A DNA stretch of 64,000 nucleotides from Agrobacterium genomosp. 13 str. CFBP 6927 (lineage in GTDB: Bacteria > Pseudomonadota > Alphaproteobacteria > Rhizobiales > Rhizobiaceae): the NCBI GenBank assembly GCA_900012615.1, contig LT009757.1, positions 914,096-978,095 of the forward strand, given 5' to 3'. Positions 26,142-35,632 of this stretch are shown in pieces; position 1 is the first letter of the stretch; each line of letters begins with the position of its first letter. The notes beneath the pieces were generated by a model. The model did not search any database. It was not told the DNA's origin and saw only the letters and a program-made list of their open reading frames with translations. A program made the translations under genes and the position numbers.

Positions 26142-27395
26142 TCATGCGTCAGTTTTTTCGCTCTCAGTTCGTGGGGCTATTCCCACACCTCCCTGCGGTG
26201 TTGGCAGGATGCCGTTCACCGCGAAATCTCCCACGATACGGTCGTGATAAATGCGGGGATTGTGCGAGGTTATGGTGCGGGCGTTTCGCCAGTGCCGGTC
26301 CAGACCATGGCTGCGCTTTGCCGCGGAGGCGCCAAGGGCATCGAAAAGGATCGTGGAAGCGTCGAGGATCAGATTGCTGACCACAGTCACCGACTGGCTG
26401 ACCTCAAGGTCCGCATTGCGATTTGCCAGCGCAATGCGCTCCTCATCTCCGGAGAGATTGGCCTCATAGGCAGCCTGCAAGGCTTCTGCCGCCTTTAACA
26501 CGATAACGCCGGCGCTGTAGGCCGCACCTCTCACCCGCCCCACGACCTGAAGCACCTGTGGGTCTTCGGCAAAACGCGAGGCGTTGCTGCGCTGATAGAC
26601 CCGCTTGCGTTCCGCCACATGACGGGCGATTTCCGTGGCGGCCGCGCGGCCAATTCCGGCAAGTGAGGCCAGATGGACAAGCTGGAAAAAGCCACCTGAA
26701 TAGCTGAAACGCAGGGCGCTTGGCTTGATGAGATCATCGGAAATCGCCACGTCCGTAAAACGCGCCGTACCGCTGGCCGTCAGTGCCTGCCCAAAACCAT
26801 CCCAGTCGTTGAGAATCTCAACGCCTTCCGCCCTGGTGGGAACGAGAGCGCCAACCGGTACGCCATCGCCATCCACGGCGCCGAGCGTTATCCAATCGGC
26901 ATAAAGCGAGCCGGTCGTATAATATTTCTCGCCGTTCAGCCGCCAGCCGCCGCCATATCGGGTAAGCTGGGTGGAATATGTTCCAATCCGGGCATCTCCC
27001 AATTCGGAAAAACCGCTGCCGATGGTTTCGTCTTGTCCGATCCGGGTAAGCCATGCATCCCGCCATGGCGAAGCTGCAGCGTTGAGCAGGTCCTCCGTGA
27101 ACCCCAGGTGGCTGCGGTAGGCATTGGTGAGATTGGGATCCGCTTCCGCCAGTTCGATGATGAGCCCGAAGAGCTCCGGAAGCGTCAAGCCGAGACCACC
27201 AAACTCCTCCGGCAGACGCAGCCTGGAAAAGCCGGCTTTTTTCAATGCTTGATAATCATCGAAACGAAGCACGCGATCGAGATCGTGCCGTATGGAATCC
27301 CTGCCAATTTCGGAAAAAATCCCCCGAAATTTCTCGGCTATCGTATCAAAGCGTGCGCTGGGAGCGGAACCCCAGGCCTGGGTGGCATTGGTCAT
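26142..27395 (-). CDS. DszC/SfnB-type flavin monooxygenase (acyl-CoA dehydrogenase fold)
   Basis: This 417-residue protein has the acyl-CoA dehydrogenase fold, but its C-terminal motif LDRHWRNARTITSHNP is the mark of the flavin-dependent oxygenase branch (DszC, SfnB) rather than true dehydrogenases. The N-terminal helical domain, the GSGFSELGDARIG middle barrel and the EIARHVAERKRVYQRS helix are in the expected order. It most likely oxygenates a sulfur compound using FMNH2. AGGAA lies seven bases before the ATG. It sits between the rhodanese gene (45 bases upstream) and the cysteine synthase gene. Confidence 0.87.
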   Translation of the reverse strand: MTNATQAWGSAPSARFDTIAEKFRGIFSEIGRDSIRHDLDRVLRFDDYQALKKAGFSRLRLPEEFGGLGLTLPELFGLIIELAEADPNLTNAYRSHLGFTEDLLNAAASPWRDAWLTRIGQDETIGSGFSELGDARIGTYSTQLTRYGGGWRLNGEKYYTTGSLYADWITLGAVDGDGVPVGALVPTRAEGVEILNDWDGFGQALTASGTARFTDVAISDDLIKPSALRFSYSGGFFQLVHLASLAGIGRAAATEIARHVAERKRVYQRSNASRFAEDPQVLQVVGRVRGAAYSAGVIVLKAAEALQAAYEANLSGDEERIALANRNADLEVSQSVTVVSNLILDASTILFDALGASAAKRSHGLDRHWRNARTITSHNPRIYHDRIVGDFAVNGILPTPQGGVGIAPRTESEKTDA

Positions 27396-27440
27396 TACAA
27401 ATTCCTGTCTGTGGACCAGTCTGGTGAATATTCCGCCGAC

Positions 27441-28532
27441 CTATGCGGCAGCGGCTTCGGCACCCTGTTCGAAATCGTGCAGATGAATGGCGATTTCAAA
27501 GCCCCGGCGTTTCAGCCAGTGGGCAACCACGCTTGCGCGGGCGCCCAGCAGGTCATCCACCAGAATGACCCGCGCTCCGCGCACGGCAATGGTGCGATAG
27601 GCAACACCGAGAAGCTGTCCGCCTTCCGAAGAAATCGAACCTTGCAGGTGTGAGATCGCGAATTCTTCCGGTGTTCTGACATCGAGGAAATAGGTCGTTC
27701 GCGCCGTGTCCCGCAACCATGTCTCGGCCGTGACATGATCGATAAACAACACCTCGTCATCGCGGGAGAATGTTTCCAGACGTGTCTTTGCGATGTGCTT
27801 GGCGTCATCACTGGCGGGCGAATAGGTTTGTGAAAGACCCGTTTCCAGTTCAAACCCGTCATCCGTCCAGCCGCGCGTCCCATCATGCAAATAGCTGACA
27901 TCGTTTTCGACACCGGCGTCGATCAATGTCTGGGCACCGAGGATTGCACGGGGAAGGCCCGCACAGGAGACGACGACCCTTGTTTTGGGTGAGGGCACGA
28001 GGTCGGAAAAACGCAGCAGAAGTTCTGCACCCGGCACGCCAATGGCGCCCGGCACGTGCGCCTTTTCATATTCCGCTATTGTGCGGGTGTCGATGACGAC
28101 AACGTCTTCGCCGGCTTCCTTCCACGCCTTGAGTTCGCGGGCGAAAACGACGGGTGTGTTCTTTTCGCCGCGTATCTGCTGGACGAAGGGAACGCCGGGA
28201 ATATCGAATGTCGGCAAGGCGTCAACGCCGCCCTCAATCCACGCCGGAATTCCTCCGCGCAGAAAATGAATGTCGCTCCAGCCCCTGGCGGCCAGCCGCT
28301 CCGCCGCCTGCTCCGCGCTTCCCTTGCCATCATCCACCAGAACGGTTCGCACGACGCGGCGTGGAATGAAGCGCTCGATTTCCGCATCCAGTCTTTCAGC
28401 CGGGAGGTTGGTCGCAAACAGCGGCGAGGCATACCCCACCTCTTCTGCGGAGCGAATGTCGAGAACGGCAAGCTCCTTGCCATCTCTCAACCATTCGATG
28501 AGACGGTCTTTGGTTACAGCATGTACAGACAT
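27441..28532 (-). CDS. Triple rhodanese-domain sulfurtransferase, only the middle domain with a catalytic Cys
   Basis: This 363-residue protein is built of three rhodanese repeats. Repeat 1 (about 1-110) starts ELAVLDIRSAEEVGYASPLF. Repeat 2 (about 125-245) contains VVVIDTRTIAEYEKAHVPGA and the active-site loop SCAGLPRA (Cys about 188). Repeat 3 (about 255-360) contains YFLDVRTPEEFAISHLQG. In repeats 1 and 3 the Cys position is replaced by VDDG or VDDLLG, so only repeat 2 should carry persulfide. ATG at 28532 has AGGAGG seven bases before it, and an earlier in-frame start is not supported. In this operon it may pass sulfane sulfur to the cysteine synthase or take sulfur from the oxygenase product. 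No signal peptide. Confidence 0.85.
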   Translation of the reverse strand: MSVHAVTKDRLIEWLRDGKELAVLDIRSAEEVGYASPLFATNLPAERLDAEIERFIPRRVVRTVLVDDGKGSAEQAAERLAARGWSDIHFLRGGIPAWIEGGVDALPTFDIPGVPFVQQIRGEKNTPVVFARELKAWKEAGEDVVVIDTRTIAEYEKAHVPGAIGVPGAELLLRFSDLVPSPKTRVVVSCAGLPRAILGAQTLIDAGVENDVSYLHDGTRGWTDDGFELETGLSQTYSPASDDAKHIAKTRLETFSRDDEVLFIDHVTAETWLRDTARTTYFLDVRTPEEFAISHLQGSISSEGGQLLGVAYRTIAVRGARVILVDDLLGARASVVAHWLKRRGFEIAIHLHDFEQGAEAAAA

Positions 28533-28572
28533 TGCGTATCCTCCTGGCAAATCCTGATTTCAGATGCGGGTT

Positions 28573-30180
28573 TCAGGCGGTGGGATCGAGCCACAGATCG
28601 CCGAAACTCCAGTTGAGACCCTGCGCGCCGGTGACGTAGTTCTTGACCCGCTTGTGCGCCACGATCTGGCTTCCCGCCGCGACCAGATCGACCGAGGCGA
28701 CGTCGTTGTGGATGAGGTGCTGAAACTTGCTCCAGATCACCCAGCGTTTTTTCGGATCCGGCTCGATGGCCGCAGCCTCGAGAAGCGCATCCGCCTCGGG
28801 ATTGGCGTAATTGGCCGCGTTGGAAAAGGGCAGCCCGATCTTGAAATTCTTGCTCCAATAGGCGCGCTGGATGCCGAGCGACGGATCGAAAGTATTGGAA
28901 AGGGATTCCACCACCAGATCGAAAGCGCGATCGGTGTAGACCGTCTTCAGATAGGTCGGCAGGTCGTATTTGCGGATTTCGACGGCGACGCCGATCTTCT
29001 CGAGCTGGTTGCGAAGCACATCCGCAAAGCCGGGAGCGAGATAGGAATTATAGGTCAAACGCGCTGCAAAACGTTTGCCGTCTTCCTTGCGGGGATATCC
29101 CGCCGCATCGAGCAGTTTTTCCGCTTCTCTGGGATCATACCCATGGGCCTTGACCGATGCGTCGTACCAGTTCGGCAGGGCTGTGCTGACGGGGCTCGGC
29201 GATACCTGCGCATAACCGAAGAGCGCCACATTGACGATTTCATCAAGATTGATCGCCTTGGCAATGGCCAGGCGGACATCTTTCTTGCGGAAGATTTCGT
29301 TATCGTAGTTGAAAAACAGCTGTTGCTGCGGACCCGCATAGGCATAGGTGTTGGTGTCCAGAACGAGATCGGGGTTCTGTTTCAACCGTTCGAGATCCGC
29401 CAGCGGAACCGGGTTGTCGCCAATATCGACTTCACCCGTTTCCAGTGCCACGGCCCGGGCAGCCGGATCGGTGATGATGCGCAGAATGATGCGATCGAGA
29501 TAAGGTTTGCCCGCATCCCAATAGTTGGGGTTTCGTTCGAAGATCAGATGGCTTCCCGGTGTCCATTCCGTCAGCTTGAAAGGACCGGTGCCAATCGCGG
29601 TCTGCAGCGTCTGGCCGTCGGCGGGTTTCAGCTTTTCGAAAATATGCTTCGGTACGATCGGCGACTCCGAACTCGATTGCGCGGCGATCAGAAAGGGCGC
29701 CGGTTTGGAAAGAACGATAATCGCGGTCAAGGGGTCCGGCGTCTCCACCGCCTCGACATTCTGATAGGTGATGCGGCCACGCGGATGGGCTTCCTTCAGG
29801 CGGAAAATCGAAAACGCGACGTCTTGCGAGGTGAAATCCTGACCATCGTGCCATTTTACATTTGGGCGGAGTTTGAAAGTATAACGAAGATGGTCATCCG
29901 AAACGGACCATTCCGTGGCCAGCAAAGGCTGCGGATTGAGGTCGAAATCGAATGTCAGAAGACCTTCGACGATCTTCGGGCCGATCGCCTGCCCCGTGCC
30001 GGACGACGTGTTGATGGCAAAAAGCGCGTTGCCGGGATCAACACGATAAAGCAGCTTGAGGGTGCCGCCGGACACGGGCCGGCTCGCATCGCTGCTTGCA
30101 GCGAATAACGAACCTGGCAGGGCCGTCCCTGCCGTTGCCAGAAGAAGCATTTTGTTGAACTGGCGGCGTCCTATCGTCAT
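28573..30180 (-). CDS. ABC importer substrate-binding protein, family 5 (third in the sulfur cluster)
   Basis: This 535-residue periplasmic binding protein starts MTIGRRQFNKMLLLATAG, a clear twin-arginine signal. Family 5 blocks are WHDGQDFTSQDVAFSIFRLK, GTGPFKLTEWTPGSHLIFER and VRLAIAKAINLDEIV. It heads the operon rhodanese - DszC-like - cysteine synthase and has no permease beside it. It probably feeds the importer at 13709-17237 or a distant one. It is less like the tandem pair than they are like each other. A longer frame upstream to 30537 lacks any signal-like start. Confidence 0.88.
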   Translation of the reverse strand: MTIGRRQFNKMLLLATAGTALPGSLFAASSDASRPVSGGTLKLLYRVDPGNALFAINTSSGTGQAIGPKIVEGLLTFDFDLNPQPLLATEWSVSDDHLRYTFKLRPNVKWHDGQDFTSQDVAFSIFRLKEAHPRGRITYQNVEAVETPDPLTAIIVLSKPAPFLIAAQSSSESPIVPKHIFEKLKPADGQTLQTAIGTGPFKLTEWTPGSHLIFERNPNYWDAGKPYLDRIILRIITDPAARAVALETGEVDIGDNPVPLADLERLKQNPDLVLDTNTYAYAGPQQQLFFNYDNEIFRKKDVRLAIAKAINLDEIVNVALFGYAQVSPSPVSTALPNWYDASVKAHGYDPREAEKLLDAAGYPRKEDGKRFAARLTYNSYLAPGFADVLRNQLEKIGVAVEIRKYDLPTYLKTVYTDRAFDLVVESLSNTFDPSLGIQRAYWSKNFKIGLPFSNAANYANPEADALLEAAAIEPDPKKRWVIWSKFQHLIHNDVASVDLVAAGSQIVAHKRVKNYVTGAQGLNWSFGDLWLDPTA

Positions 30181-30579
30181 GAAAATCCCCGTTTGAAAAC
30201 GTCGTTTCGATGACGAAAGCATCGGGGCAAAGCGGCTCGTTCCTAAGAAGAAAATTCTTCTCCCCCAGCAAAGAAAACATTTCTTGCAGAATTTTATTCC
30301 CATACGTGCGCGGCGAGGCACCAGAATTTGTGCTGAATTACAGGACTGCCTTGGATCGCCGTTGCGTTTCTTCGCAGCATGGCGAGATAAAAGGAAATCT
30401 CGACCGCACGTGTCTGGGACTTGGCATGGAAATGTTGTTTCACTGAAAAAACGCGAATGAGTAAGACATTGCTCGGCACAGGACCTCGCACAGCATATCA
30501 AGTCACAGGTGCTTAGCCACCTTCCCCGGCCCCTCATCCGGCCCTGCCCTCCACTCCCAACATTCCGGAGTTTCGTACG
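30181..30579. promoter_or_regulatory. 399-base divergent promoter region with two adjacent inverted repeats
   Basis: No gene is seen here. Two short perfect inverted repeats lie nine bases apart: AGAAGAA-AA-TTCTTCT (30246-30261) and AAGAAA-ACA-TTTCTT (30271-30285), 65-105 bases before the binding-protein start. They could be sites for a sulfur-responsive regulator. Nothing else is recognised up to the start at 30580. Confidence 0.4.
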
Positions 30580-31422
30580 ATGACCCTGCCCAGCTCGATC
30601 ACCAAACTGGAAATCCCACAGCAGCGGGTCGAGGCCCGTTACGGGGCACAGGCAGCTTTTTCTCCCCCTTTCTGGAACGACACCATCGATGCCTTGCTAA
30701 ACCATCGAACCGCGCGCGCTTATCTGCCCAAGGCACTGCCGGAAGGTAGCCTTGAACTTCTGATCGCAGCTGCCCAATCCGCGCCGACCTCGTCAAATCT
30801 TCAGGCATGGAGCGTCGTGGCGGTTCAGGACAAGGATCGCAAGGCGCGGCTTGCGGACTTCACGGGCGGTAACGGCCACATAAAAGATGCGCCTGTCTTC
30901 CTCATCTGGCTGATAGACCTGAAGCGGTTGCGAACCGTTGCTTCCAACCATGGCAACAAGGGCGAAGGGCTGGATTATCTGGAAAGCTTCCTTATCGGCG
31001 CCATTGATGCAGCATTGGCTGCACAGAACGCCGTTGCCGCCATCGATTCACTCGGACTTGGCTCCTGCTATGTGGGTGGCATTCGAAACAGACCGGAAGA
31101 CGTGTCCGGTGAATTGAAACTGCCACCCGAGACGGTGGCGGTTTTTGGTCTTACGGTCGGTTATCCCGACCCTGCGGCGAAAACCGATGTGAAACCGCGC
31201 CTGCCGCAATCATCCATTCTCTTTCATGAGACCTATTCGGAAGCGGGAGGGGATGACCTCAATGCTTACGATGAGGTTTTGAAAGTGTTTCAGGAAAAGC
31301 AGGGGCTGCCGCAAAATGGCTGGACGGCTCCCATTGCCAAACGCGTGCAGGATGCCGAAGCGCTGAAGGGCCGCGCGGATTTGAGCCACACGTTGCGTCG
31401 CCTCGGATTCGGCATCAAATAA
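30580..31422 (+). CDS. NfsA-type nitroreductase family flavin reductase
   Basis: This 280-residue FMN-binding oxidoreductase has the family N-terminal motif HRTARAYLPKALP, the FMN loop AAQSAPTSSNLQAWSVVAVQ, and the C-terminal GSCYVGGIRNRPEDV block of NfsA-like proteins. GGAG precedes the ATG by nine bases. Such enzymes use NADPH to reduce FMN or nitro groups. Next to five flavin-dependent oxygenases it is a good candidate for the reductase that supplies FMNH2, but detoxification by itself is an alternative. It is divergent from the binding-protein operon. Confidence 0.8.
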   Translation: MTLPSSITKLEIPQQRVEARYGAQAAFSPPFWNDTIDALLNHRTARAYLPKALPEGSLELLIAAAQSAPTSSNLQAWSVVAVQDKDRKARLADFTGGNGHIKDAPVFLIWLIDLKRLRTVASNHGNKGEGLDYLESFLIGAIDAALAAQNAVAAIDSLGLGSCYVGGIRNRPEDVSGELKLPPETVAVFGLTVGYPDPAAKTDVKPRLPQSSILFHETYSEAGGDDLNAYDEVLKVFQEKQGLPQNGWTAPIAKRVQDAEALKGRADLSHTLRRLGFGIK

Positions 31423-31498
31423 ACGCCGACGGCCGCAAACCAAGTGCTGCCACCATCATCCCCCAATGGCCGACAGGATACCTCTGGAAAGAGTTCGG

Positions 31499-31523
31499 AA
31501 CCGGCGTGCAGAAGACGCCGGTT
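31499..31523. terminator. Stem-loop between convergent genes
   Basis: A perfect 9-bp stem AACCGGCGT / ACGCCGGTT with a 7-base loop lies in the 123-base gap between the ends of two convergent genes. It lacks a U-tract on either strand, so it may act as a weak two-way terminator. Confidence 0.4.
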
Positions 31524-31545
31524 GGCGGCCGACCATGGAGGCAGG

Positions 31546-32700
31546 TTACCAGTTCGTCACCGAACCATCGCGACGTTTCAGATGTGGTGCCTCCCAAAAC
31601 TCGAAACTCTGTTTGGCCAGCAGGTCTTCATTTACCTCGATACCAAGGCCAGGGGCATCAGAAACCGGGTAGAATGCACCTTCGAGCTTCGGCTGGACGG
31701 GAAAGAAATCTGAATTGTCGAAGCCGAGATGGGTTTCTGCCGGGCTGTTGCGGGTCTCAAGCCAGGAGAAGTTCGGCACGGCCGCGCAGAAATGCACGGT
31801 CGCAGCCGTGCAGACGGGTCCAAGCGGATTATGCGGCATCATGTCGACATAGTGGGTCTCGCTCCATGCGGCCACCTTCATCGATTCCGTCAGTCCACCG
31901 ACATTGCAGACATCGAGGCGGTTGAACTGATGGATATCCCGCTCGATATAGGGCTGAAACTGCCATTTCGATGAGAACTCCTCGCCAATGGCGAAGGGCA
32001 CGTCAGTCATCCGCCGCAATGCTTCATAGGCCTCGGGGCTTTCGGCCCGGATAGGCTCCTCCAGAAAATCGAGCGTGCCGGATGGCATCTTCTGGCAGAA
32101 GCTTGCGGCCTCCGCGACCGTCAACCGGTGGTGATAATCGATGCCGAGCACGATATCCTCTCCCAGCTCCTCACGCGCCTTCACCAGCCATTTCGCCGTC
32201 GCTGCTATATGTTCACGCGGCTCGTAGATTTCTTTCTCTTCATGCCCCGAAGGAGAAAGCCGCATGGCTGTCCAGCCATGATCGATCAGCATCTTTGCCT
32301 GGTCGATCATTTCCGGCCCCGGTGCAGCAAAGGTTGTCGCAAACGTGGGAATACGATCGCGCTGCTTGCCCCCCAGCAATTCATAGACCGGTACGCCAAG
32401 CGCTTTGCCCTTGATATCGTGGAGCGCAATATCGATCGCCGAAATCGCCGCCTGCAACACGCGCCCGCCCTCGAAATACTGGCTGCGATACATTTCCTGC
32501 CAGAGCGCGCCGATCTTGAATGGATCCCGCCCCTTGAGGAATTCCGCATAATGTTCCAGCGCCCCGACCACGGCTTTTTCCCGGCCCGAAAGCCCGCTTT
32601 CACCCCAGCCGAAAATACCCTCATCCGTCTCTATCTTGACGAGAAGCTGGTTGCGAATGCCGACCTTGACGGCATAGGTCTTGATGGTGGTGATCTTCAT
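31546..32700 (-). CDS. Enolase-superfamily acid-sugar dehydratase (mandelate racemase/galactonate dehydratase-like)
   Basis: This 384-residue protein of the mandelate racemase/muconate lactonizing family has a capping domain (about 1-110) and a TIM barrel. Metal ligands are visible as the Asp of GIDYHHRLT, the Glu of LEEPI and the Glu of IGEEF. The histidine in MMPHNPLGPVC is the usual general base of galactonate-type dehydratases. It should remove water from an aldonic or aldaric acid to give a 2-keto-3-deoxy acid. It lies 25 bases downstream of the mannonate dehydratase gene, in the same importer operon. The exact sugar acid is not certain. Confidence 0.82.
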   Translation of the reverse strand: MKITTIKTYAVKVGIRNQLLVKIETDEGIFGWGESGLSGREKAVVGALEHYAEFLKGRDPFKIGALWQEMYRSQYFEGGRVLQAAISAIDIALHDIKGKALGVPVYELLGGKQRDRIPTFATTFAAPGPEMIDQAKMLIDHGWTAMRLSPSGHEEKEIYEPREHIAATAKWLVKAREELGEDIVLGIDYHHRLTVAEAASFCQKMPSGTLDFLEEPIRAESPEAYEALRRMTDVPFAIGEEFSSKWQFQPYIERDIHQFNRLDVCNVGGLTESMKVAAWSETHYVDMMPHNPLGPVCTAATVHFCAAVPNFSWLETRNSPAETHLGFDNSDFFPVQPKLEGAFYPVSDAPGLGIEVNEDLLAKQSFEFWEAPHLKRRDGSVTNW

Positions 32701-32725
32701 TGTCTTTATCTCCCCTTCGCGTCGC

Positions 32726-33934
32726 TTACCAATGCCAGAGCGTGCCGTCTTCGAGACGGTTCACGGGTAGATAGGCCCGCTCATAGGGGAATTTGGCGGC
32801 AAGCTTTTCGTCGATTTCGACGCCGTGGCCGATCGCCTCACCGGGATGCAGGTAACCGTCGCTGAGGCTCCATGCGCCCGGGAAGACTTCGAGGATCTGA
32901 GGCAGATAGCCGGAATATTCCTGGATACCGAAATTCGGCACCCAGAGATCAAGATGCAGGTTGGCGCCGAGGCAGATCGGCGACATGTCCATTGCGCCAT
33001 GGCAGGCGGTGCGGACGTTGTAGATGCTGGCGAAATCCATGATGCGTCGCAGGGCGGTAACACCACCCGCGTGAACACAGGTGGTGCGAATATAGTCGAT
33101 GAGCTGTTCCTCGATCAGCAGTCGCGCATCCCATATCGTGTTGAAGACTTCGCCGACGGCAAGCGGCGTCGTCGTATGCTGGCGGATCAGACGAAAACCC
33201 TCCTGATGCTCGGCTGCGACTGTGTCTTCCAGCCAGAATAACCGGGCGAATTCCAGATCCTTGCCAAGTCTTGCCGCCTCAATCGGCGTCAGGCGGTGGT
33301 GGCTGTCGTGCAACAACTCCACGTCCCAGCCATGCGCCTCGCGCACCGCCTCGAACAGTTTCGGTATATGACGCAGATATTTTGAGGTGGACCAGACTTC
33401 CTCATGCGGGACGGCGTCGTCCACGGCATTGTTTGTCACCGTCTTGGCACCGGTGCCATAGACATCAGGCAGACCCGGTATCCCGCATTGGACGCGAACC
33501 GCCCTGTAACCCTCATCGATGCGCTTGCCGACCGCTTCGACGGCCTCCGCAATGTTGGTTCCCTGCGCGTGGGTATAGCAGAGAACCCTGTCACGGCTCG
33601 CGCCACCGAGAAGCTGATAGAGCGGCATGTTGGCGGCCTTGGCCTTGATGTCCCACAGCGCCATGTCAATACCGGCGATCGCAGCCATCGTCACCGGACC
33701 GCGACGCCAATAGGCACCGCGATAAAAATACTGCCATATGTCTTCGATGCGGGACGGATCTCGGCCGATCAGAAGCGGTGCGAGATGTTCCTCCAGATAG
33801 GCGACAACCGCCTTTTCCCGCCCGTTGAGCGTCGCGTCACCAACACCGGTCAGCCCTTCGTCGGTAAATATCTTCACCGTGACGAAGTTGCGGCCGGGGG
33901 AGCAGACGATGACTTTGACATCTGTGATTTTCAT
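32726..33934 (-). CDS. manD: D-mannonate dehydratase family protein (ManD/RspA, enolase superfamily)
   Basis: This 402-residue enzyme matches ManD-type proteins along its length: [13 protein letters not shown] start, [49 protein letters not shown] and the ending [10 protein letters not shown]. ManD dehydrates D-mannonate to 2-keto-3-deoxy-D-gluconate with Mg2+. Some family members are slow or act on D-gluconate, so activity should not be assumed. It is four bases downstream of the importer ATPase gene. No KDG kinase or aldolase gene is in this window, so the product must be handled elsewhere. Confidence 0.85.
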   Translation of the reverse strand: MKITDVKVIVCSPGRNFVTVKIFTDEGLTGVGDATLNGREKAVVAYLEEHLAPLLIGRDPSRIEDIWQYFYRGAYWRRGPVTMAAIAGIDMALWDIKAKAANMPLYQLLGGASRDRVLCYTHAQGTNIAEAVEAVGKRIDEGYRAVRVQCGIPGLPDVYGTGAKTVTNNAVDDAVPHEEVWSTSKYLRHIPKLFEAVREAHGWDVELLHDSHHRLTPIEAARLGKDLEFARLFWLEDTVAAEHQEGFRLIRQHTTTPLAVGEVFNTIWDARLLIEEQLIDYIRTTCVHAGGVTALRRIMDFASIYNVRTACHGAMDMSPICLGANLHLDLWVPNFGIQEYSGYLPQILEVFPGAWSLSDGYLHPGEAIGHGVEIDEKLAAKFPYERAYLPVNRLEDGTLWHW

Positions 33935-33937
33935 GAC

Positions 33938-35632
33938 TTATCCGTTCAATGCATGGTTCGCGACATAGCGCACACGGCTGTGCAAACGCCGATCGCGCGG
34001 GTCTGGATGGGGAATGGCGGAGAGCAGCGCACGAGTGTAGTCGTGCGTCGGATTGTTGACGACCTGATCGGTATCGCCGGCCTCAACGATCTGCCCGCGA
34101 TACATCACGGCAACGCGGTCGCACATGTAACGGATCACCGACATATCGTGGGAGATGAAGACGTAGGAAAGGCCAAGCTCGTCCTGCAGCTTCATCATCA
34201 GATCGAGAATCTGCGAGCGAAGCGAGACGTCGAGCGCCGAGGTCGCCTCGTCGGCGACAATCAACCTTGGCTTGATGGCGATGGCGCGTGCGATGCCGAT
34301 GCGCTGGCGTTGGCCGCCGGAAAAGGCATGGGGGTAGCGCTCACGCCAGGCAGGCTCCAGACCCACCTGTTCCATCAGCTCCGCCACCCGCTGGTCCAGC
34401 TCCCTGCCCTTCATGCCGGCAAGCTTCAGCGGTTCGGCAATGATCTGCGCGACCGTTTTGCGGGGGCTGAGCGATCCGACCGGGTCCTGGAAGATCATCC
34501 GCACCTCGCGACGAACCTCCTTCAGCTGCGAGCTGCTCGCCGTCCTCAAGTCGATGACGTTTCCGTCCGGGCGACGATAGTTGATATTCCCGGCTTCGGG
34601 ATCATAGATACGCAGCAGGCAGCGCCCCATCGTCGTCTTGCCCGAGCCAGACTCGCCGACGATGCCGAGTGTTTCGCCCGGACGGACGGTGAGTGAAACA
34701 CCGTTTACCGCTTTAAGGCCGGATGGAAATGTCAGCGACATGTCGCTGACTTCAAGCAGCGGCGCCGCATCCGCCGGGATTGCAGCACGCTTCAACCTGA
34801 TGTCGGCCTTACTCTCCAGTCGCACGACCGAGCCAATCAGCCGCTTGGTATAATCATCCTTCGGTGCGTGGAAGACCTCGTCAACGCTGCCATGTTCCAT
34901 CACGCGGCCGCGATACATGACGAGCACTTCGTCTGCGATCTCTGCCACCACGCCCATGTCGTGGGTGATGAAGATCACGGCCATCCCGTGGCTCTGCTGC
35001 AGCTTCCTGATGAGATCGAGAATTTCCGCCTGGGTGGTCACATCGAGCGCTGTCGTCGGCTCGTCGGCTATCAGAACCGACGGATTGCAGGCGAGCGCCA
35101 TGGCGATCATCACCCGCTGGCGCATGCCACCCGAAAATTCAAATGTATAGCGATCAATCGCGTGTTCCGCCCGCGGGATTTCCACCTGCTTGAGCAGTTC
35201 CAGAACACGCTCACGGCGCTCGCGTTTCGGCGTGCCGAAATGTATGCGCAAGGCTTCACCGATCTGATCACCGATCCGGTGGACGGGAGACAGCGAACTC
35301 ATCGGCTCCTGAAAGATCATCGCGATCTCCCGGCCGCGAACCTCACGAATCTCCTTGCCGCGGGGGTCGAGCCTCGCAAGATCGACAGTCGATCCGTCCT
35401 GGCGCGTCAGGACGATGGAGCCGCCTTCGATCTTGCCCGGCTTGTCGACGATCTGCAGGATCGAGCGTGCAGTAACCGACTTGCCGGAGCCACTTTCACC
35501 AACTACGCAGAGCGTCTTGCCGCGTTTCAACTCGAAAGACACACCGTCGACCGCCTTGAAGGTGCCGGTGCGCGTCGTGAAGTAGGTGCGCAGGTCATCA
35601 ACCCTGAGTATTGTATCATTTGTCATGGTCAT
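33938..35632 (-). CDS. Peptide-type ABC importer ATPase, fused DppD-DppF
   Basis: This 564-residue protein has two intact ATPase domains. The first has [16 protein letters not shown] and [11 protein letters not shown]. The second has [16 protein letters not shown] and [11 protein letters not shown]. The start overlaps the end of the upstream permease gene, and a second ATG two codons later is also possible. In this operon it powers import of a sugar-acid or oligosaccharide rather than a peptide, judged from the two dehydratase genes after it. Confidence 0.9.
   Translation of the reverse strand: MTMTNDTILRVDDLRTYFTTRTGTFKAVDGVSFELKRGKTLCVVGESGSGKSVTARSILQIVDKPGKIEGGSIVLTRQDGSTVDLARLDPRGKEIREVRGREIAMIFQEPMSSLSPVHRIGDQIGEALRIHFGTPKRERRERVLELLKQVEIPRAEHAIDRYTFEFSGGMRQRVMIAMALACNPSVLIADEPTTALDVTTQAEILDLIRKLQQSHGMAVIFITHDMGVVAEIADEVLVMYRGRVMEHGSVDEVFHAPKDDYTKRLIGSVVRLESKADIRLKRAAIPADAAPLLEVSDMSLTFPSGLKAVNGVSLTVRPGETLGIVGESGSGKTTMGRCLLRIYDPEAGNINYRRPDGNVIDLRTASSSQLKEVRREVRMIFQDPVGSLSPRKTVAQIIAEPLKLAGMKGRELDQRVAELMEQVGLEPAWRERYPHAFSGGQRQRIGIARAIAIKPRLIVADEATSALDVSLRSQILDLMMKLQDELGLSYVFISHDMSVIRYMCDRVAVMYRGQIVEAGDTDQVVNNPTHDYTRALLSAIPHPDPRDRRLHSRVRYVANHALNG

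Noticed and set aside
28564-30108. 514-codon open frame on the plus strand
   Set aside because: It is antisense to the binding-protein gene, which has a clear Tat signal and family motifs.
28573-30537. Long form of the binding protein starting at 30537
   Set aside because: The extra 119 codons are not signal-like. The twin-arginine signal begins at the ATG at 30180.
33404-34696. 430-codon open frame on the plus strand
   Set aside because: It spans the boundary of manD and the ABC ATPase gene in antisense, and no real gene would share that boundary.
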